The notes beneath the pieces were generated by a model. That model saw only the letters and a list, made by a program, of their open reading frames with translations, was not told the origin of the DNA and did not search any database. From contig CAZJYI010000158.1 of NCBI GenBank assembly GCA_964550025.1, positions 1-24,559 of the forward strand: a stretch of DNA of 24,559 nucleotides, in the 5' to 3' direction. The position numbers and the translations under genes are program-made. Within the stretch, counting starts at the first letter, position 1; every line of letters begins with the position of its first letter. The DNA is from CAZJYI01 sp964550025 (GTDB taxonomy: Bacteria; Verrucomicrobiota; Kiritimatiellia; UBA8416; CAYOBW01). Below, piece by piece: positions 20,917 through 24,559 of this stretch.

Positions 20917-23328
20917 TCAAGCGTAGAAGGTCCGGTTGAGGATTTCCTTCTGCAGATAAGCAGACTGCTCAACAAACCGACCGGTCCAGCCGGCAACCCG
21001 GACCATCAGGTTGCGGTGCTTCTCCGGTTCGCGCATGGCGTTCTCCAAGTCGTTCCGGTTAAGCGCGGTCACCATGAGCTGCATGCCACCGCGGCTGAAG
21101 TACGTGGAAATGAGCGATTCCAGCTTCGGCCTGTTCTCTGCAGAAAAGAGGTCCCTGGATACTTTCAGGTTGTGAACGAACCCGCCATGTTTCTCCACGG
21201 GCCGCGCCATGGAGTTCAACAGCGCGGTCACCCCGCTGGTGTCCATACCTGCCGTGGGACAGTTGCCCAGGGCGAATGATACGCCTGCGCGCCTGCCGTC
21301 CGCGGAGGCACCCGTGTTGTCCCCATAGATCGCCCCGCCAGGGTTGAGGTTGCAGTTCAGGAAGAAATCCAGCCCCCACTTCGCGGCCATTGACCAGGCG
21401 CTCTCGTTGAGCGTGTTAACGATCTGCCGATGGAGGGCATCGACCTCGGGGTTGTCATTGCCGTACTTCGGCAGCGCCAGCATCATCTGGCGTGCGTCCT
21501 CACAGCCCTCGAAGTCTGCATCGAGCATGGCAACCAGTTCGGCGAGCGAGAACAGCTTCTTCCGGTAGACGAGCTCCCGGATCGCATAGAGGCTGTCGGC
21601 CACGTTGGTCATGCCGAAGCTCTCGATGATGCCGCCCTTGTAGCGGGCGCCTGTATAGAGCGTCTCGCCTCTGCCAATGCAGTCGTGGGTCAGAATGCTC
21701 AGCATCACGAACCCGGTTTCGCGAGCCATAACCTCGTGCTCGATCGCATGACGTTGCGCCAGGATGTCGTAGACCGCATCCACCTGCCGGAAGTATGCCT
21801 CCAGCAGAGATTCGAACGTGGTGAACGTCTCCGGGCTGCCCTGGGCCAGGCCGCGCTGTTCACCGATGACGTGGTTCCAGCCGTTGTGAAGGACCAGCTC
21901 CAACCCGTGCATGAGGTTCAGAATGCTGTTGGGCGAGCCGATCGTACAGCCATCCATGTTCAGCTCACCGCAGCCCTGGGGGATGTACTTTGCCGCCTCC
22001 GATTCGTCCACGCCAAACGCATCCATCACCATGGGGATGTGGACATCATCATTGTAGAGGCCGGGGTGGATGGTCCCCTCCCCAATCACGGTGATCGCCT
22101 TCGCCATCAGTGCAGGATCCTGCCCCTCGTAGAAGCGTAAGGTCAGGTTCGGCTCTGTCACCCGGACAACGCGCGAGGCCTCCATCGCAGCCAGGCTGAA
22201 ACGGTCGGCGTTCGCTTCGTTCCGCCGCCCCTTGCCGCCAATGAAGACCCGACCGTTGGGGCCGGTGCCGAGCCCCAGGTATCGCAGGTCGGCGATCATC
22301 TGCCACAGGTTGTTGATCAGAAGCTGGGCGCCGGCAACGCTTTCCCGCCCGGAGTCAATGTCGGCAGCGTAGAAATCGCCGAAGTAGATGTCCATCCGGC
22401 CGAGGTTTTTCGTGAACGTGGCAATGAAGTAGATCCAGTAGAGCTGAATCGCCTCGTGGAGACTCTCGGGTTTTCTCGTCTGAATCGCCTCAAGCGAATC
22501 CCGCATCCGCACCAGCGCTTCCTGTCGTTCCACCAGGAGCGGTCCGGCCAGGGCTGCATCAATCTTCGCGATGTAGGCGGCACACAGCGCCTTGATCGTA
22601 TCAAGGGATATCTGCATAGCCTCATAGACGGCCGCCTTGTCGCTGGCTCCCGCCCTTTCTGCGGCTTGGAGACCTTCCGCAATCCTGCCTTCCAGCCCGG
22701 GCAGGCCGTTCTGCAGGAGCAGATCATAGTCCACCGAGAATGTGGCAAGGCGGGGGTAGCCAACCGCGAAGCGCACATCAAACGCATCGCTTGTCCCCAG
22801 ACCTTCCGTGATGCTCTCCGGCAGAGCCTGGTTGTACTTGTAGCGGGTGGACTTCTGGAGCCAGAAGTCGGTCATCTCCTGTACATCCTGGCGCTTCGAG
22901 CTGCCCGGCTCGAGGCCGTTCGCGATCGTGTCCAACGCCTCAAAATTGTAGCAGAATCCGCTGTTCGAAAATCCTAGGGTGTTGCGCTGCTTCTGCACCT
23001 CAGGCGAACGGGAACTGCGCGGGGTGTCATCGGCGGTAAGAGCATCCATCTGCGCATTGGCACAGTACTCGAGCCCGAGCCCCACCAGGAAGTTGTAGAA
23101 CATCCCCCCCACGAACAGGTAATCATCGGGAATGCCGCGGCACATCTTCGGCAGCACAGCCTGTTGACACAGCGCCTCGCGGACAGCGACCGGCTTGTCC
23201 CCGTGCTCCTGATAGACCCTGGTGAACTCGAGTGCGAGCTCGAGTCGCTGTTCATCACCCATATGGAGTGGCCCAAGGGCCTCTCCGCGGTCAAAGCAAA
23301 GACTTGTCGTTGCGTTCGCCAGTTTCAC
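20917..23328 (-). CDS. Glycyl radical enzyme of unassigned function (PFL-like family), 803 aa, GTG start
   Basis: The PFL-like domain spans most of the protein, with family landmarks VTEPNLTLRFYEG at 390-402, HPGLYNDD at 421-428, the active-site Cys453 and likely base Glu455 in IPQGCGELN, and TGASADGRRAG. The C-terminal glycyl-radical domain ends in LMVRVAGWTGRF, placing the radical on Gly780. The family chemistry is radical dehydration or C-C, C-N or C-S cleavage using a thiyl radical on the Cys. The local sequence departs from the usual GCVEP and RV(A/S)GY, so it does not fall clearly into PFL, glycerol/propanediol dehydratase, choline lyase, hydroxyproline dehydratase or isethionate lyase, which I can compare only from memory. 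No microcompartment targeting extension is seen. The start GTG at 23328 follows AGGAGG by six bases. The regulator lies just upstream and the activase downstream. Confidence 0.93.
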   Translation of the reverse strand: MKLANATTSLCFDRGEALGPLHMGDEQRLELALEFTRVYQEHGDKPVAVREALCQQAVLPKMCRGIPDDYLFVGGMFYNFLVGLGLEYCANAQMDALTADDTPRSSRSPEVQKQRNTLGFSNSGFCYNFEALDTIANGLEPGSSKRQDVQEMTDFWLQKSTRYKYNQALPESITEGLGTSDAFDVRFAVGYPRLATFSVDYDLLLQNGLPGLEGRIAEGLQAAERAGASDKAAVYEAMQISLDTIKALCAAYIAKIDAALAGPLLVERQEALVRMRDSLEAIQTRKPESLHEAIQLYWIYFIATFTKNLGRMDIYFGDFYAADIDSGRESVAGAQLLINNLWQMIADLRYLGLGTGPNGRVFIGGKGRRNEANADRFSLAAMEASRVVRVTEPNLTLRFYEGQDPALMAKAITVIGEGTIHPGLYNDDVHIPMVMDAFGVDESEAAKYIPQGCGELNMDGCTIGSPNSILNLMHGLELVLHNGWNHVIGEQRGLAQGSPETFTTFESLLEAYFRQVDAVYDILAQRHAIEHEVMARETGFVMLSILTHDCIGRGETLYTGARYKGGIIESFGMTNVADSLYAIRELVYRKKLFSLAELVAMLDADFEGCEDARQMMLALPKYGNDNPEVDALHRQIVNTLNESAWSMAAKWGLDFFLNCNLNPGGAIYGDNTGASADGRRAGVSFALGNCPTAGMDTSGVTALLNSMARPVEKHGGFVHNLKVSRDLFSAENRPKLESLISTYFSRGGMQLMVTALNRNDLENAMREPEKHRNLMVRVAGWTGRFVEQSAYLQKEILNRTFYA

Positions 23329-23369
23329 TAGTGCCTCCTGGTCACGGTGGTTCTTGTCACTATGACCCC

Positions 23370-23398
23370 ATGCTATGCGAAGAGAGGCACCCCGACAA
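23370..23398 (-). promoter_or_regulatory. Weak candidate promoter for the GRE gene
   Basis: On the minus strand TTGTCG (23393-23398) and TAGCAT (23370-23375) are spaced by 17 bases, each matching four of six sigma-70 consensus positions, about 41 bases before the GTG. It lies in the 118-base gap after the AraC gene. This is consistent with a regulator-controlled promoter but is weak evidence on its own. Confidence 0.25.
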
Positions 23399-23446
23399 TA
23401 GCACTACTGAAGACTCGTTTGTAATTACCGGTGGATGACGCATCTC

Positions 23447-24292
23447 TCACCGGTACACCTGATGCCGCTCCCGGTATGCCCTTGGGGATTCCCCCATGAT
23501 CTTCTTGAACTGCCGCGAGAGGTAGTAACCATCGGAAAACCCGAAAGCATGTGCGATTCTGGCGATGGTGTGGTCCGTGCGCAACAGCTGAGAGGCGGCC
23601 CCGCGCACCTTCTCGCGCAGTATCCATTCACGGGCGCTGACGCCAAAGGTATGGCGGAACAGCTCCGCGAAATAGTGGTGGGTATATTCAAGAAGCGAGG
23701 AGAGGTCAGAGGGCTTCACCGACTCAGAGGCGTGACGGTGCAGGTAGTCGTAGAGCCTGGCCTGTTGCTGCTCAGTGAACCGGGGCTTGCCGGCACTGAC
23801 ATCCTTCCGCTTCTGCAGAAGCTCAATCTTGATAAAGAACAGCAGCAGTGTCGCCTGTATCCGCTCCTCCCGGTAGGCCACCGGATGACTCGCATACCAG
23901 GCAATCTCACTGGCGAGGTGCTGCAACTCCATGGCCCGCCGCAGATGGAGAAATTGCTGGTCAATGGTGTAGGCGACCCCTTTGGCGTCCACGATCTCAA
24001 AGTTGAAAGAGTAGTACAGCAGCCCTTCCGGCCAGGAGAGAGAGTGGGGAATGCCAGGCTGCATCCAGATCATTTCCCCCGGATTACATTCAACCGGAAC
24101 ATCGTTGATGCTGCCGAAAATGGACCCCTCGATGACGAAATTCATCTCCTGGTTCACAAGCCTCCGGTCCTTGCTCCGGTACAGCTCATCGGCCTTGCGA
24201 AAGGGAATGATCCTGTCGTTGAAGGAGATCGTCAGAGAGAAATCCCGCAACCTCTCGATAAGTCCCGCCAGCGGGAGATGTTTCTGTGGCAT
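23447..24292 (-). CDS. AraC-family transcriptional regulator with cupin sensor domain, 281 aa
   Basis: Residues about 25-110 form an AraC-type cupin (MNFVIEGSIFGSINDVPVECNPGEMIWMQPG), the usual sugar-binding part. Residues about 183-278 hold the double helix-turn-helix: the first helix pair around SDLSSLLEYTHHYFAELFRH and the second in TIARIAHAFGFSDGYYLSRQFKKIMGESPRAYR, which matches the family signature. The length is standard. GAGGTG stands five bases before the ATG. It is placed just upstream of the GRE on the same strand, so it probably activates the GRE/sulfatase genes in response to a sugar released from the glycan; the ligand is not readable. A perfect palindrome 32 bases upstream of the start suggests self-regulation. 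Confidence 0.93.
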   Translation of the reverse strand: MPQKHLPLAGLIERLRDFSLTISFNDRIIPFRKADELYRSKDRRLVNQEMNFVIEGSIFGSINDVPVECNPGEMIWMQPGIPHSLSWPEGLLYYSFNFEIVDAKGVAYTIDQQFLHLRRAMELQHLASEIAWYASHPVAYREERIQATLLLFFIKIELLQKRKDVSAGKPRFTEQQQARLYDYLHRHASESVKPSDLSSLLEYTHHYFAELFRHTFGVSAREWILREKVRGAASQLLRTDHTIARIAHAFGFSDGYYLSRQFKKIMGESPRAYRERHQVYR

Positions 24293-24323
24293 GCTTCACC
24301 TCTTGCCCTCAAGACGCAGTGTT

Positions 24324-24352
24324 TGTGTAGAAACGGTTATCCAATCTACACA
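24324..24352. promoter_or_regulatory. Perfect inverted repeat upstream of the AraC gene (candidate operator)
   Basis: TGTGTAGA (24324-24331) and TCTACACA (24345-24352) are perfect inverted 8-mers separated by 13 bases, centred about 46 bases before the AraC start. Size and place suit a dimeric regulator's operator; AraC proteins more often use direct repeats, so another factor or a 5' leader hairpin is also possible. The rest of 24293-24458 shows no recognisable element. Confidence 0.4.
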
Positions 24353-24458
24353 GACGCGCAATCGCCTCAAGTTCTCCATGAAGTAGCGCGCGACCACTCC
24401 CCCAACAACAGGGAACATGCCAGCACGAGACTACAGCCATCCCCTGGATCCCAAGGGC

Positions 24459-24559
24459 TCAGGCGGCTCCTGTGAGGAACTCGGCCAGGTTTCTGCGCTG
24501 GACACCTTCGATATCCTCTCCGAACGCCGTATCCATGCTCAAAACCAGCTTTGGGTAGT
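24459..24559 (-). CDS. C-terminal end of an unidentified upstream gene (partial)
   Basis: The minus-strand frame gives 33 codons ending in TGA at 24459 (YPKLVLSMDTAFGEDIEG, then VQRRNLAEFLTGAA). The composition is protein-like, and it is the only open frame here with a natural gene-end position before the 166-base gap to the regulator. The family cannot be named from so short a piece; a metal-dependent hydrolase tail is a guess only. Confidence 0.5.
   Translation of the reverse strand, partial: YPKLVLSMDTAFGEDIEGVQRRNLAEFLTGAA

Noticed and set aside
20781..20996. A 71-codon minus-strand frame overlapping the GRE 3' end
   Set aside because: It begins inside the GRE in another frame and runs through a hairpin; no motif and no plausible start context.
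20917..23328. GRE considered as part of a bacterial microcompartment
   Set aside because: No shell protein, aldehyde dehydrogenase or alcohol dehydrogenase is in the window, and the GRE begins without an amphipathic targeting extension.
23356..23366. Short palindrome GTCACTATGAC before the GRE
   Set aside because: Only four paired bases per arm around a three-base centre; expected by chance.
1..24559. CRISPR arrays, tRNA or rRNA genes, insertion sequences, phage genes
   Set aside because: No spaced direct repeats, cloverleaf, rRNA segment, transposase or integrase motif was seen on either strand; the only repeats are the module pair, the short interspersed element and the palindromes listed.

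Overview
The window is a dense, one-directional (all minus strand, read right to left) accessory locus from a moderately high-GC bacterium. It carries seven type-I sulfatases, two glycoside hydrolase-type genes, three proteins with twin-arginine export signals, a glycyl radical enzyme (GRE) with its radical-SAM activase, and an AraC-type regulator. This sulfatase load, the multidomain sulfatase fusions, the exported FAD oxidoreductase, the tandem beta-sandwich module and the intergenic palindromes are typical of the PVC superphylum. An anaerobic or facultative lineage (Kiritimatiellota, Lentisphaerota, Verrucomicrobiota or Planctomycetota) fits best because glycyl radical enzymes are destroyed by oxygen. 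This placement is inferred from gene content and style; there is no marker gene in the window.

Layout in transcription order (right to left): the last codons of an unidentified upstream gene (24459-24559); AraC/cupin regulator with a perfect palindrome just upstream of its start (23447-24292); GRE (20917-23328); a three-domain exported sulfatase fusion (17463-20627) whose stop codon overlaps the start of the GRE activase (16540-17466); a palindromic intergenic repeat; a cytoplasmic sulfatase (14762-16276); a 932-aa exported sulfatase with two extra C-terminal domains and a GTG start (11827-14625); an exported sulfatase (10209-11747); a Tat-exported FAD oxidoreductase (8900-10186); an exported sulfatase (7293-8840); a leaderless sulfatase (5951-7279); a Tat-exported protein of unknown function (5127-5948); a long imperfect palindrome (5002-5114); a leaderless sulfatase (3510-4943); a lipoprotein-like clan GH-A hydrolase (2191-3513); and a GH116-type glycosidase cut off by the left edge (1-2170) that carries a tandemly duplicated module of about 154 residues inside its N-terminal domain.

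Working model (inference): the regulator senses a sugar. Exported sulfatases and glycosidases strip sulfate and sugars from a sulfated glycan. Leaderless sulfatases finish the job on imported oligosaccharides or monosaccharides, and the GRE carries out a radical step, perhaps a dehydration or C-X cleavage, on the desulfated sugar or a product of it. The most novel element is the GRE: it keeps the catalytic Cys, the Cys+2 Glu and the glycyl loop, but in unusual local contexts (GCGEL and RVAGW), and it is physically interleaved with a sulfatase. No sulfatase-maturating enzyme, SusC/SusD pair, transporter, microcompartment shell gene, tRNA, rRNA, CRISPR array or insertion sequence is seen in the window.
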